A stretch of 64,000 bases of DNA from Gammaproteobacteria bacterium. Its GTDB lineage: Bacteria; Gemmatimonadota; Gemmatimonadetes; Longimicrobiales; Gaopeijiaceae. The notes under the pieces were generated by a model. That model did not search any database. It saw only the letters and a program-made list of their open reading frames with translations, and was not told the origin of the DNA. The position numbers and the translations under genes were made by a program. Below are positions 35,170-44,235 of this stretch, in pieces (positions within the stretch are counted from its first letter, which is position 1; every line of letters begins with the position of its first letter). Where the stretch lies: positions 124,001 to 188,000 of the forward strand of contig JAPPMM010000028.1 of assembly GCA_028819075.1 (NCBI GenBank), written 5' to 3'.

Positions 35170-38100
35170 TCATCGCCACCACGCCGCCGCGTCGGGCATC
35201 CCGCGGCTGAAAAGGACCTCGAACTCCGGTTCCGCCGCGGACCGCTCCGCCGCGTCCATGGCGACCCGGCCCGAGGGCGGCACCTGGCGCAGAATGCCCC
35301 GCACCCGGCCGGTGCGCGGGTCGCGCAGGATGGCCGTCGGGAGGTCGCTGTCGTCGTTCAGAGCGAACGTTCCGCCGGGGCCGGCGAGCGTGATGCCGGC
35401 GAGTTCGCCCGCCCAGCCAGGCTCCGCCGGCAGGACGAACGCGAAGCCCGAGCCGCCGTCGCCGTCGGCCGCGCGGGGCATCGCGAAGCGGATCGAGAAG
35501 AGCTCCGTCCCGCCAGCAGTCCGGCCCGTCAACGTGTACGCGCCCGCCGAGTCCGGGAGCGCCGGCGGCGCTTCCACGATGAAGGCCGGGTTGAGGAACG
35601 GCGCGCCGTCGGGGTCCGCGCCGCCCCACATCAGGAGCGACGTTGCGGAAACGGCAGCCGGAGCCGCGGATTCGCGCGCCTCGAACAGCCGGTAGCGGAG
35701 CGCGTTGGCGAAGTGGTAGTCGCTGATCCCGTCGGGAGGGCCGCAGTACGACATCAGGTCCGGCGTCGTGGGACGCACCAGTGCGCCGCGCGCGAAGTCG
35801 TAGCCCCAGGCCCCCGCCGATCCGTCCGGGTGGGGAAACGACGGGTCCGGATCGCCCGCGCCGCCGCACGGGGCGTGGCGGAGACCCAGATTGTGGCCGA
35901 GCTCGTGCGCGACGGTGCCCGGGCGCGGGATCGAGAAGCCCGCCCGGCCGGGGAGGAACGCCGTCCCGGATGGCCCCGTCACCGGGCCCGCCATCGTGCC
36001 CAGGTAGTGGCCGCCCCCGCCCTCCAGCGCGCGGATCGCCTCCGTCTCCTCCAGCAGGCGGCGGGCGTCGTTGCTTGAACTCAGCACGGGCTCGTGCGCC
36101 GTCACATCGAGCGCGCGCAGCGGGAGCAGCGCACGCGCGTCGGCGAGCAGCGCGTGGCCCTCCGGGTCCGCCGCCATCCCCCGGACCGCGTCCAGGATCG
36201 AGGAGTCCGGCGCCTGCGCCCACAGGAACGGAACGACCGTCAACTCGAGCGGCGGCAGAGCCCGCACGTCGACCGCAAGCCGCCCGGTCGCAGGGATCCG
36301 CCGGGCGACGCCCAGCGCCGGGTCCAGCGTCCCGTCCGGGTCGACCTCGACGACCATCTCGAGACCGGGTTGCACCACGCTCCCCGGAATCTCGGCCCCG
36401 ACCGACGTGGCGAGGGAGCCCTCGTCGACTCTGGCCGGGATCGCTCCGGACTTGCCCGGAACGTCCTCCACGTGCGTCTCCCGTCCATCGACGAAGAACC
36501 GGGCCCGGACCGCCGGAACGCCGGCGCCCGCGGCCCGCGCCGCCGTCGGGAACACGCGCAGCAGCGCCCGCGCGCCTGCGACCAGCGGGACCGGGAAGGC
36601 GCGCGACTGCACCGCCTGCACCAGGTACGCCGCCGGCGCCTCCCGCTCGGCGCAGGGGACGACGCGGCGCGTGTGGACCCGGTCGAGCCAGGCCGCAAAG
36701 GCGGGGTCCGCGGGCGCGCACAGCCCTGTGCCACCGGTCAGGAGCCGCTCGAGCCGACCGAGCGACGTCAGTTCGACGGGGAGGGGGCCCGACAGCCGGG
36801 GGTTGCCCGTGAGGCCCAGCCCGCGCAGGCTCGCGAGGCCGCCGAGTTCCGGCGACAGCGGGCCCGACAGGTCGTTGTTCTCGACCCGCAGCTCCTCCAG
36901 CGCCGGGAGGCCGCCGAGCTCCGGCGGAATTGGGCCGGAGAGCGCGTTGCCGTCGAGCACCAGGTGCGTGAGGCCGGACAGGCCGCCGAGCTCCGGCGGA
37001 ATCGCGCCCGTGAGACCGTTGTCGCTCAAGCGCAGGTACTCCAAGTGGACCAGAGCGCCGAGCTCGGGCGGCAGCCGACCCACCAGCCCGTTGTCCCAAA
37101 GCCGCAGTTCGATAACGCTGCCCTGGTCGTCCACCTCGACCCCGCGCCACTCGCCAAGCGGCGCGTCGGTGAGCCAGTTCCTCGCGTCGATCCAGTCGCG
37201 CCCGCCCGTCGCGTCGTGGAGCATCTCGAGGATTTCCCGGTCCGTGGCGGACGCGCACTCGGTTCCGGTGCCCCACAGCAGGGCGATGGCGCCCAGCCAC
37301 GTCCGGAACGTCTCGTCCGCCGGCGCGCACAACTCCGTGCCGGAGTAGTCCAGCTCGCCCAGCGGCAGATCTAGCAAGGTGCGCGGCAGCCGTCCGGACA
37401 GCGCGTTGTCGCCGACGCGCAGCGCCGTCATCGCCGCCAGGTCGCCCAGACCCGCCGGGAGCCGCCCCGCGAGTCCGTTGCCGGCCAGGTCGAGGGTCGC
37501 GACGCGGCCCAGCGAGTCGGTCTCGACTCCGTGCCACCCCGCGAGCGCCACACCGCCCAGCCAGCCCTCCGAGTCGGTCCAGTTCTCGCCGCCCGCCGCC
37601 GCGTGCAGCGCGGCCAGCGCCGCCCGGTCCGTCTCGTTGCAGAACGGGCCTCTCCCAAGCTCCCCGATCCCGTCCAGCCAGGCCATGAACTCGGCGGTGC
37701 CCGGCGCGCAGAGACCGTCGTTCCGCTCGAAACGGAACCGCACGAGCCCGTCGATCCGCACGAGGCTCCGCGGGAGCGCGCCCGTCAGTGCGTTGCCATC
37801 GAGGTGCAGGAACTCCAGGCGCCTGAGACCGCCCAGCTCCACGGGGACCGGACCGTCGAGCGCGTTGCCGCTCAGCGACAGCCCCCTCAGATGCGCGAGA
37901 CGCCCCAGCTCCGGTGGGATCGGACCCTCGAGCCGGTTGGCGTCGAGCCACAGCCCCTCGAGATCGGCGAGGGCGCCCAACTCCGGAGGGACCGGGCCGT
38001 CGAGCGCGTTCCCGCTCAGGCTCAGCGACATCAGGCCCGCGAGACGCCCCAGTTCCGGTGGGATCGGACCCTCGAGCTGGTTGCCGTCGAGCCACAGCTC

Positions 38101-38808
38101 CTCCAGACGGGCGAGATTCCCCAGTTGCGGCGGAATCGGACCCGCCAGCGCGTTGGCCCGCAGGTTCAGTGACGTCAGGCCCGTGAGACTCCCGAGTTCC
38201 GGCGGGAGCGGGCCCCGCAGGCCGTGCGACACCCACTCGCCGGTCTCCCCGTCCTGGCGGCCGCCGAGATCCAGGCGCACGATCCGGCCGAAGGCGTCCG
38301 TCTCCACCCCGCGCCACTCGCCCAGCGGTCCGTCGCCCAGCCAGTTCTCGTCGTCGGCCCAGTTCGGCCCGTCCGTCGCCGCGTGGAGCGCGGCCAGCGC
38401 CGCCCGGTCCCCATGCTCCACCGCCACCGTCACCGTCGCCGTGCCCGCGACCGCGCCGACCGTCGCCGCGATCGTGGTCGTCCCGTTGCCGGCCGCCGCG
38501 ACCAGCCCCGACGCGCCGACCCTGGCGACCTCGGGGCGCACGCTCGTCCAGATCACCGCCACCCCGGACATCGCCCGCCCGTTGCCGTCGCGCACGAGCG
38601 CGTTCAGTTGCACGGTCTGGTCCGGCGTCGTGAGCGACGCGGCCGCGGGCGTGACCGTCACGCTGGCCACGCGAAGCGTGTCGGGCGGAGGGCGCGTGGC
38701 ATCGTCGCCGCACCCCGACGACCCCCACACCGCGATCGCGCAGATGGCCAACAACGGGACGCGAATCCGTGTGCGGTCGTTCGGGACACCGTCGCTCCGT
38801 CGTTCCAT
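35170..38808 (-). CDS. LRR-containing metzincin metalloprotease lipoprotein
   Basis: About 1212 residues from ATG 38808, chosen because it gives a lipoprotein signal (VPLLAICAIAVWGSSGC). Residues about 40-130 form a Big2-like Ig domain. Three LRR blocks follow, each with a cap like DRAALAALHAATDGPNW and plant-type repeats (GPIPPELGRLAHLRGLSLSGN). The catalytic part near residue 930 has HELGHNLGLRH, an HExxHxxGxxH zinc site, and a Met-turn DLMSYCG. It is thus a secreted, surface-anchored protease with a ligand-binding LRR arm. The gene exists only in cassette copy A, between the giant lipoprotein gene and the FN3 autotransporter gene. Confidence 0.88.
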   Translation of the reverse strand: MERRSDGVPNDRTRIRVPLLAICAIAVWGSSGCGDDATRPPPDTLRVASVTVTPAAASLTTPDQTVQLNALVRDGNGRAMSGVAVIWTSVRPEVARVGASGLVAAAGNGTTTIAATVGAVAGTATVTVAVEHGDRAALAALHAATDGPNWADDENWLGDGPLGEWRGVETDAFGRIVRLDLGGRQDGETGEWVSHGLRGPLPPELGSLTGLTSLNLRANALAGPIPPQLGNLARLEELWLDGNQLEGPIPPELGRLAGLMSLSLSGNALDGPVPPELGALADLEGLWLDANRLEGPIPPELGRLAHLRGLSLSGNALDGPVPVELGGLRRLEFLHLDGNALTGALPRSLVRIDGLVRFRFERNDGLCAPGTAEFMAWLDGIGELGRGPFCNETDRAALAALHAAAGGENWTDSEGWLGGVALAGWHGVETDSLGRVATLDLAGNGLAGRLPAGLGDLAAMTALRVGDNALSGRLPRTLLDLPLGELDYSGTELCAPADETFRTWLGAIALLWGTGTECASATDREILEMLHDATGGRDWIDARNWLTDAPLGEWRGVEVDDQGSVIELRLWDNGLVGRLPPELGALVHLEYLRLSDNGLTGAIPPELGGLSGLTHLVLDGNALSGPIPPELGGLPALEELRVENNDLSGPLSPELGGLASLRGLGLTGNPRLSGPLPVELTSLGRLERLLTGGTGLCAPADPAFAAWLDRVHTRRVVPCAEREAPAAYLVQAVQSRAFPVPLVAGARALLRVFPTAARAAGAGVPAVRARFFVDGRETHVEDVPGKSGAIPARVDEGSLATSVGAEIPGSVVQPGLEMVVEVDPDGTLDPALGVARRIPATGRLAVDVRALPPLELTVVPFLWAQAPDSSILDAVRGMAADPEGHALLADARALLPLRALDVTAHEPVLSSSNDARRLLEETEAIRALEGGGGHYLGTMAGPVTGPSGTAFLPGRAGFSIPRPGTVAHELGHNLGLRHAPCGGAGDPDPSFPHPDGSAGAWGYDFARGALVRPTTPDLMSYCGPPDGISDYHFANALRYRLFEARESAAPAAVSATSLLMWGGADPDGAPFLNPAFIVEAPPALPDSAGAYTLTGRTAGGTELFSIRFAMPRAADGDGGSGFAFVLPAEPGWAGELAGITLAGPGGTFALNDDSDLPTAILRDPRTGRVRGILRQVPPSGRVAMDAAERSAAEPEFEVLFSRGMPDAAAWWR

Positions 38809-38907
38809 ATCCGCGGGATGACTCGGCCCCGGGTCCACGACGAGCTCGGGTATCGTTCGGCGGGCCGCCCGGAGCCGGTTGTTGTTGCCATTGCTGAATA
38901 CGGAGCG

Positions 38908-38963
38908 ACCCCCCGCCCGGCGAACCGGACGGGGGGTTGCTGCTGCCATCAGTCAGGCTGATG
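38908..38963 (-). terminator. Two consecutive hairpins after the giant lipoprotein gene (copy A)
   Basis: Bases 38908-38937 form a GC stem (CCCCCCGCCCGG against CCGGACGGGGGG, one mismatch) with a 4-nt loop. Bases 38947-38963 form a short CATCAG/CTGATG stem. They follow the copy A lipoprotein stop on the minus strand, and an equivalent pair follows copy B (54282-54365). There is no T tract, so attenuation or transcript processing is as likely as termination. Confidence 0.5.
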
Positions 38964-38979
38964 GGGTTGGAGGGTTTGG

Positions 38980-41900
38980 TTATGGAATCGTTGCCGAGCC
39001 GTGATCCGTCTTCCACGTGCCCGCCGGATCCGTCCTGGTATCGACGCGAAGCATGTCCGCTCCCTGCAGGTCGGTCGCGGTTAGGGTGTAGGTGGCGCCT
39101 CCGCCGGCGTCAGGCCAATCGGCAGCGCCAGTGCTGAGGTCAAACGTCCAACTCCACCTGCCCCAGTTGGCGCCCGTGTCGGTGGCTGTGTTGGTGGCCC
39201 TCGCTTCGGCAGGTTCCGCGACCGCCGGGCTGGTGCCCTCAAAGATGACCCATCTCGGGGCGCCGTTGACGCTGACACGCAGCGCGATTCGCTGCTCCAA
39301 CCGCGGGCTGCCCTCTCCACGCCAGGTAGCTGTGATCGAGGTGCCGCTGCGTGTCACCGCGAGGCTCCTGACATCCACATTCACACCGGCAAGCGCCCTG
39401 GGGGCACTGTTGGCGATGGCTGCGGCTGCTGTTCCGTCCGCACCAACCACGGTGTTTCCGATCCTGACGTTGATGTCACCGTAGTCCGGGGCGTCACCGG
39501 CGTCGGAAAGGATGTAGGTGGTCGTCCGCGTGTGCGTTACGGAGGTGCCGTCGGTCGCGGTCGCCGGCCGGGCGTCGGCGTCCGGGGTGTTAGGCGTGCC
39601 GGTGGGCGCAGCAAGGCTGGTGCCGGTCCCGGTCGTCAACTCGACGGTAGCACCAACTGCGGCGGAGTACGCGCCGGTAGCGTTTCTGGTCTCGTACTGC
39701 CACGTCACCCTGACCGTATCCGTAGGCTCCCCGCCGAGGAGAGTGAAGCCACGGGTGGCGGCGTTCGGCACAATGGCGCTGGCCGTGACCTCGCCTTCAT
39801 AGTAGTCCGCTATCGCCACCCGCTGGACCCTCGTGATTCGAGGCTGGACGCTATTCCCCGTGAAGGTGCCGAAACTCAAGGGCTGGCCGGGGATCACCGC
39901 GATCGCACCACCGGGTCTGGTATCGGGGGCATCGAACCAGACATACCTCTCGGCGTCCCTCAACCTCAGGAAGCTCGGGCTGGAGGGCCCATAGTTGCTG
40001 CGAGGCTTGGCGTCGAGGTAGACGGTGCCGCTAAGGGTGGGCACGAAGACGCTGAAGGTCCCGGTCTCCGAGGTTGTGAAGGCATACACGGAATCCGTCA
40101 TGGCCGCGTCTGCCCAAGCCGTGACCGTAACGTCGCGCATGGGTCCGCCACCCGGCGCAGTCACCATGCCGGTAATCTCGGCGGCCCTGCGGCCTTCGAA
40201 GTTGGCTGTGCCGCTCGAGCCGGCGATGGCGGGAACGGGGAAGCTCGTGGGCAGGAAGTGCCAGCCGGACCTGCTCGCGCTCACGTTGACGAGTGGGTCG
40301 TCAAATGGCTGGGCTTCGACAACCGCCATGTAGGAACCGTCGTCCCCCGTCAGGAGCCTCCTCGGGGACCCCGACGCGTTGAGCGGGGCCGCACCGTCCA
40401 CCCGGATCTGCACGCCCTTGATCCCTGCGCCGGTGCCGCTTTCCGTGACCACGCCGCTGATCGTGACGGTGTTGTTCGCGCCATGGAGGGTGAAGTCGTA
40501 TCGCGTCACCGTGTTCGCGGTGAACCCGGGCACGGGGTTGTCGTGCGGGTTGGCGGCGTCGTGGTAGCGCGGGTTGTTGGTGGAATCGGCCCAGGTCGCC
40601 GGGAATCCCGCCCTCGCGGTATTCACGAAGAGCTGGCCCCTCATGGCGGTGATGCCGGGCACGATGTAGCGGCCCAGGTCGTCGGTCGTGGCCGACTCAC
40701 CGTTCACGGTCACGGTCACGTTCTCGAGGCCGAAGCCATCCGTGCTCCGAACGAAGCCGTAGACGGTAGCGGTCGACGGCGTGACCTTGATGTCGAGGTC
40801 GCTTGCAAGCGGGTTGAGCGCGACCGCTGCCCTCATGTCGGCCGCCATCCCCATCCATCCGTCGGGAAGACCGAGCTCGTAGGAGCCGGCCGCCATGGTG
40901 CCGAAGTCGTGGTCCGTGCGCTCGTCGATCGCCGTCGTCGGGTCGTTGCTCCTCGCGGTGGTGAAGGACCGTCCGTCACCCGCGAGATTCTTGCCTTCGA
41001 TCGGCGTCAGGCTGACCGTGATCCCCGACGCCCGCTTGAGACTGGCAGCAGTCGTATTGAACCCGGTGCCCGACTTCGCGACGCCTCTCTTCGACACGTT
41101 CGCGGTCACATTGTGCGTGGTGACGACGGCGAACGAACTGCACTTGCCGAAGTCCTGGCCCGTGGGCTCGACCTCCGTCAGCGGACAGAGCGTCACCGTG
41201 TGCCCCCAGCCGCCCATGTCGCCGAACGCACCGCCCATCACGCCGTTCTCTTCCATGTTGCGATAGGTATCGAGCCGGTCGAGATCCAGCAGCTTGTAGC
41301 CGTCCCTGGCGTTCGCCCGAACGACGATGTCCATGTCCGCCGGCAGGTGGGCGAAGGTGTATTCGCCCGTGGCGTGGCTTGTGTTCTCCCTGGCGTCCCA
41401 GTCGTCGCGCGAGATCGGACGGGTGAGCCTGCCGTCGTTGCCGCTCACCTGGCGGATCTCGAGATCGACCAGTTCTTCCGAAACCCTCTGGTCGCCGCCC
41501 AGGACGTTGCCAGTGTAGCCCATCACCTGGTCGCGCTCGTGGTGCACGTAGACCTTCAGCGTCTGCGTCGTGTAGCTCACCACGATCGGGTCGGCTTCCG
41601 CGGTGGCGCCAGCCACCTTGAGGCCGGTGTGCATGTACGCGCCGTCGACCCCCTCGTACATCTCGCCGCCGTCCAGATCGTCGTCCTGGTCCTCGGCAAC
41701 CGAGAACGTGAAGCTTGCCGGGACCGACGCAACCGTTGTCGCGAAAGCCGCGCTGCCGTCAGCGCCCAGCATCGTCGGCGCGCCCTCGACCGCGGCATCG
41801 CCCATCATGACGCTGATCGCCCAGCCGGCGAGCGCTTCGCCGCCGCCGAAGTCGGTCATGACTGTCGCGCCGCTGACGCTCACGTCGACGTTCAGGTTGA

Positions 41901-43704
41901 CGATGTCGTTGTCGTTCGCGCCCGAAGTCGCAAACATCTGCGGATCCCACGTGACTTCCGTCATGCCGTCGGCCACGTCGTAGCCTTCGGCAGAGACGCC
42001 GGCCATCACCATGTTCCCGCTGGTCATGGCGCGCGCGACCTTGATCGCCACCGAGCCGTCGTCACCGGTCATGCCGCTGCCGACGTTGGCGTCGCTCGCC
42101 CCGTAAAGTGTGACGGAGGCGCCGGGAAGCGCGTCACCCATGTCGTCGCCGCTCCTCAGCGAGACCGAGAAGTTGACCGTCGTGTGGGTGATGTCGAAGG
42201 GAATGGCCTGGGACATGGCCTCGCCGACTCCGAGGGCGAAGGCGTAGCCCGTCCCCGGTCCGCCGTACGCGACGTCGTTGGCCGCGAGCGTGGCCGCAAC
42301 CGTGGCGTCGATCGGCACGACCAGCTGGTAGGAGCCGGCGCGCAGACCCGAGAACATGAACGAGCCGTCAGCCCCGGTCGCGCTCAGCCGCTGGTCATTG
42401 ACCCCCGGGCCCACCAGCGCCACCGGAATACCGGCGTGAGCCAGCGGATGCTCGCCCGCGTCCATCATGTCGTTCTTGTCGAGCTCGTCCAGGAACAGGT
42501 GACCGGAAACGCTCGCGGTGCGCGCGTGCGCGCCCTCGAAGTTCACGATCGCCGACTCGTCGTCGCCGACCGTCCGGTCCATGCTCATCGAGTCGAACAC
42601 GTAGGCGGGGTCGTCGACCGCGATCGAGACCGTGTAGTCGCCCGCCGCCAGACCCGCGAAGGCGTACTGGCCGCCCGCGTCGGTGGTCGTGCTCGCGTCG
42701 GCCGCGCCCGACAGCGTGACCGCGATGTCGCCGAGGCCCATGCCCTCGACGCTCACCCGGCCGCTGATGCCGGAGGTGCGGAGCAGGACGCCCGTGAACG
42801 ACACCGTTCCCGTCTCGTCCAGGTCCACGCTCACGTCCTGCGACGTAGCCGCGAACTCGTAGTCGCGGGTATCGAAGTCGGAGATGCTGACCGTGTAGTC
42901 GCCGGGGCGCAGGTCCTCGAACCTGTACATGCCGTCGACGTCGGTCATCATGGTGAAGTTCTCGTCGGCGGGACCGCCGGCCAGCGTCACCAAAACGCCC
43001 TGGAGGCCTTCGCCCTCGATGACCACCTGGCCCTCGACCGCGGAGGTGCGGATGTAGTGGCCCGTGAAGTCGGCCTGGCCGACCTCGCCCACGTCGACCT
43101 CGACCTCGACGCTCACCGTCTCGAAGGAGACGTCCTCCGGGAAGTCGCTGATCGTCACCGTGTAGGTGCCGGCCCGGAGCCCGGTGAAGGCGAAGCCGCC
43201 GTCCATGCCGGTCTCCATGATCTCGCCCATGGCGTGCTCGCCGCCGAGCGTGACCGTCACGCCGGCCAGCGTTTCGGGCTGGCCGTCGCCGCCGCTCATC
43301 ATGGCGTCGGCCGCGACCACGCTGCCGACCACCGCCGAGGAGCGGATATACTCACCGGCGAAGTTGAGTTGCACGTTCTGACCATCGCTCGCGATGGTCG
43401 CGGACTGCGTCACCTGGGCGAACGTCGCGTCCTCGGGGAAGCCGCTGATGGTGACCGTGTAGGTCCCGGCTTCGACACCCGCGAAGGCGAAGTTGCCTCC
43501 CGCCCCGGTCGTCTGGGTGGCACCGGAGGAAAGGGTGGCGGTGATGCCGGCGGCGGCCGTGCCTTCAATCGTCACCGACCCGGAGATGGTTCCCACGGGA
43601 GTCGGCGGCGGCGGGGGCTCCACCGGCGGTGGAGTGCCCTCGTCGCAGGCAGTGAAGGCCAGCGCCACCAGCGTTGCCGTGGCAAGGATTTTGAGTCGGT
43701 TCAT
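38980..43704 (-). CDS. Giant surface lipoprotein of carboxypeptidase-regulatory-like repeats (copy A)
   Basis: 1574 residues from ATG 43704 behind AGGAGG. Signal LVALAFTAC gives a lipidated Cys. A proline-rich linker follows, then many beta-sandwich repeats of about 75-95 residues of the CarboxypepD_reg/SdrD-B type, with cores like GTYTVTISGFPEDATF, GDYTVSISDFDTRDYEF and GGQYAFAGLAAGDYTVSI. The later part has less regular Ig-like domains. Such proteins form long fibres on the cell surface; no catalytic motif is visible. It heads a three-gene minus-strand set with the LRR metzincin and FN3 autotransporter genes. The second copy is at 54379-58902. Confidence 0.88.
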   Translation of the reverse strand: MNRLKILATATLVALAFTACDEGTPPPVEPPPPPTPVGTISGSVTIEGTAAAGITATLSSGATQTTGAGGNFAFAGVEAGTYTVTISGFPEDATFAQVTQSATIASDGQNVQLNFAGEYIRSSAVVGSVVAADAMMSGGDGQPETLAGVTVTLGGEHAMGEIMETGMDGGFAFTGLRAGTYTVTISDFPEDVSFETVSVEVEVDVGEVGQADFTGHYIRTSAVEGQVVIEGEGLQGVLVTLAGGPADENFTMMTDVDGMYRFEDLRPGDYTVSISDFDTRDYEFAATSQDVSVDLDETGTVSFTGVLLRTSGISGRVSVEGMGLGDIAVTLSGAADASTTTDAGGQYAFAGLAAGDYTVSIAVDDPAYVFDSMSMDRTVGDDESAIVNFEGAHARTASVSGHLFLDELDKNDMMDAGEHPLAHAGIPVALVGPGVNDQRLSATGADGSFMFSGLRAGSYQLVVPIDATVAATLAANDVAYGGPGTGYAFALGVGEAMSQAIPFDITHTTVNFSVSLRSGDDMGDALPGASVTLYGASDANVGSGMTGDDGSVAIKVARAMTSGNMVMAGVSAEGYDVADGMTEVTWDPQMFATSGANDNDIVNLNVDVSVSGATVMTDFGGGEALAGWAISVMMGDAAVEGAPTMLGADGSAAFATTVASVPASFTFSVAEDQDDDLDGGEMYEGVDGAYMHTGLKVAGATAEADPIVVSYTTQTLKVYVHHERDQVMGYTGNVLGGDQRVSEELVDLEIRQVSGNDGRLTRPISRDDWDARENTSHATGEYTFAHLPADMDIVVRANARDGYKLLDLDRLDTYRNMEENGVMGGAFGDMGGWGHTVTLCPLTEVEPTGQDFGKCSSFAVVTTHNVTANVSKRGVAKSGTGFNTTAASLKRASGITVSLTPIEGKNLAGDGRSFTTARSNDPTTAIDERTDHDFGTMAAGSYELGLPDGWMGMAADMRAAVALNPLASDLDIKVTPSTATVYGFVRSTDGFGLENVTVTVNGESATTDDLGRYIVPGITAMRGQLFVNTARAGFPATWADSTNNPRYHDAANPHDNPVPGFTANTVTRYDFTLHGANNTVTISGVVTESGTGAGIKGVQIRVDGAAPLNASGSPRRLLTGDDGSYMAVVEAQPFDDPLVNVSASRSGWHFLPTSFPVPAIAGSSGTANFEGRRAAEITGMVTAPGGGPMRDVTVTAWADAAMTDSVYAFTTSETGTFSVFVPTLSGTVYLDAKPRSNYGPSSPSFLRLRDAERYVWFDAPDTRPGGAIAVIPGQPLSFGTFTGNSVQPRITRVQRVAIADYYEGEVTASAIVPNAATRGFTLLGGEPTDTVRVTWQYETRNATGAYSAAVGATVELTTGTGTSLAAPTGTPNTPDADARPATATDGTSVTHTRTTTYILSDAGDAPDYGDINVRIGNTVVGADGTAAAAIANSAPRALAGVNVDVRSLAVTRSGTSITATWRGEGSPRLEQRIALRVSVNGAPRWVIFEGTSPAVAEPAEARATNTATDTGANWGRWSWTFDLSTGAADWPDAGGGATYTLTATDLQGADMLRVDTRTDPAGTWKTDHGSATIP
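42509..42819. repeat. 311-bp tract identical to the copy B lipoprotein gene
   Basis: Every base in this tract matches 57707-58017 by direct reading, including third codon positions, whereas the flanks diverge within a few bases. It lies within one of the repeat domains of the lipoprotein gene. This pattern suggests recent gene conversion between the two cassette copies. Confidence 0.85.
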
Positions 43705-43897
43705 GGAACCTCCTGGGGTTGGGAATGAAAACCGGCCTGAAGTGGCTGGAAAGAGTCGCGTCCCCCGGGACTCGCAAAAGTGGTGCCAACTTTGAGATCT
43801 GCTTGTTTTTCAATCAGTTACGGACTGTACGCCCTACTCCACGGCATTCGACATCCACGAAAATCCTCGGATTATCGAAACCGACCACTGTTTTCTG

Positions 43898-43938
43898 ATA
43901 CGAAAAAAAGTCGATGCTATATACGAAAAAAAGTCGAT
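43898..43938. promoter_or_regulatory. Direct-repeat operator candidate, copy A
   Basis: Two identical 18-base units at 43898-43915 and 43921-43938. The 23-bp step is about two helical turns. The upstream TTTTC plus GAAAA also forms a small inverted repeat. Copy B has degenerate units at 59097 and 59120 with the same 23-bp step. A regulator dimer, possibly the AraC-like protein, could bind here. Confidence 0.5.
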
Positions 43939-44003
43939 TATCCCGGCAACCATGTTCTGCATAGCTCTTCGACTTCAGGAAGCGATCACCCGGTAAAAAG
44001 TCC

Positions 44004-44014
44004 GGTATAATACC
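44004..44014. promoter_or_regulatory. Palindrome GGTATAATACC, copy A
   Basis: A perfect 5+1+5 inverted repeat that includes a TATAAT-like -10 box. Copy B has GGTACGATACC at the same distance (71 bp) before the shared CCATATTGCGATAG segment. It is a candidate promoter-overlapping operator. Confidence 0.45.
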
Positions 44015-44235
44015 CGGAAACAAATACAGGATGAAACCCGGTATCCTGACCGGCGCGACGAAACGGTGTTCCTCCCATATTGCGATAGTCGAGCGCATAC
44101 GGGCAAGGGCTGACAAAATCACGGTCGCCCGCCCTGCACCGGGAGGCACGGATCAGATCGGAACGCCCCATCTACGCGCTGTATTGCAAGGACAACGAGC
44201 TTGGACTCCTGCTGCAGCGCGCGCTCGCCAGTGCA

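Larger units (their letters stand above)
43705..44235. promoter_or_regulatory. Divergent regulatory region of cassette copy A, with repeated motifs
   Basis: 531 nt without a gene, between the lipoprotein gene (-) and the regulator gene (+). It is AT-rich for this window. Two exact 18-nt direct repeats, ATACGAAAAAAAGTCGAT, start at 43898 and 43921, 23 bp apart. A palindrome GGTATAATACC lies at 44004-44014 and overlaps a TATAAT-like box. The leader next to the lipoprotein start keeps CCAGCCACTTCAGGCCGGT in both copies. From 44089 the plus-strand frame to the regulator is open, so its 3' part may be coding. Copy B preserves the motifs in the same order and spacing. Confidence 0.65.

Noticed and set aside
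39532-43728. Very long open plus-strand frame opposite the giant lipoprotein gene
   Set aside because: Same GC-driven antisense artefact; the minus strand has signal peptide, ribosome site and repeated domains.
43814-44149. Minus-strand open frame in the copy A intergenic region
   Set aside because: No ribosome site or homologue in copy B; it crosses conserved operator-like repeats.
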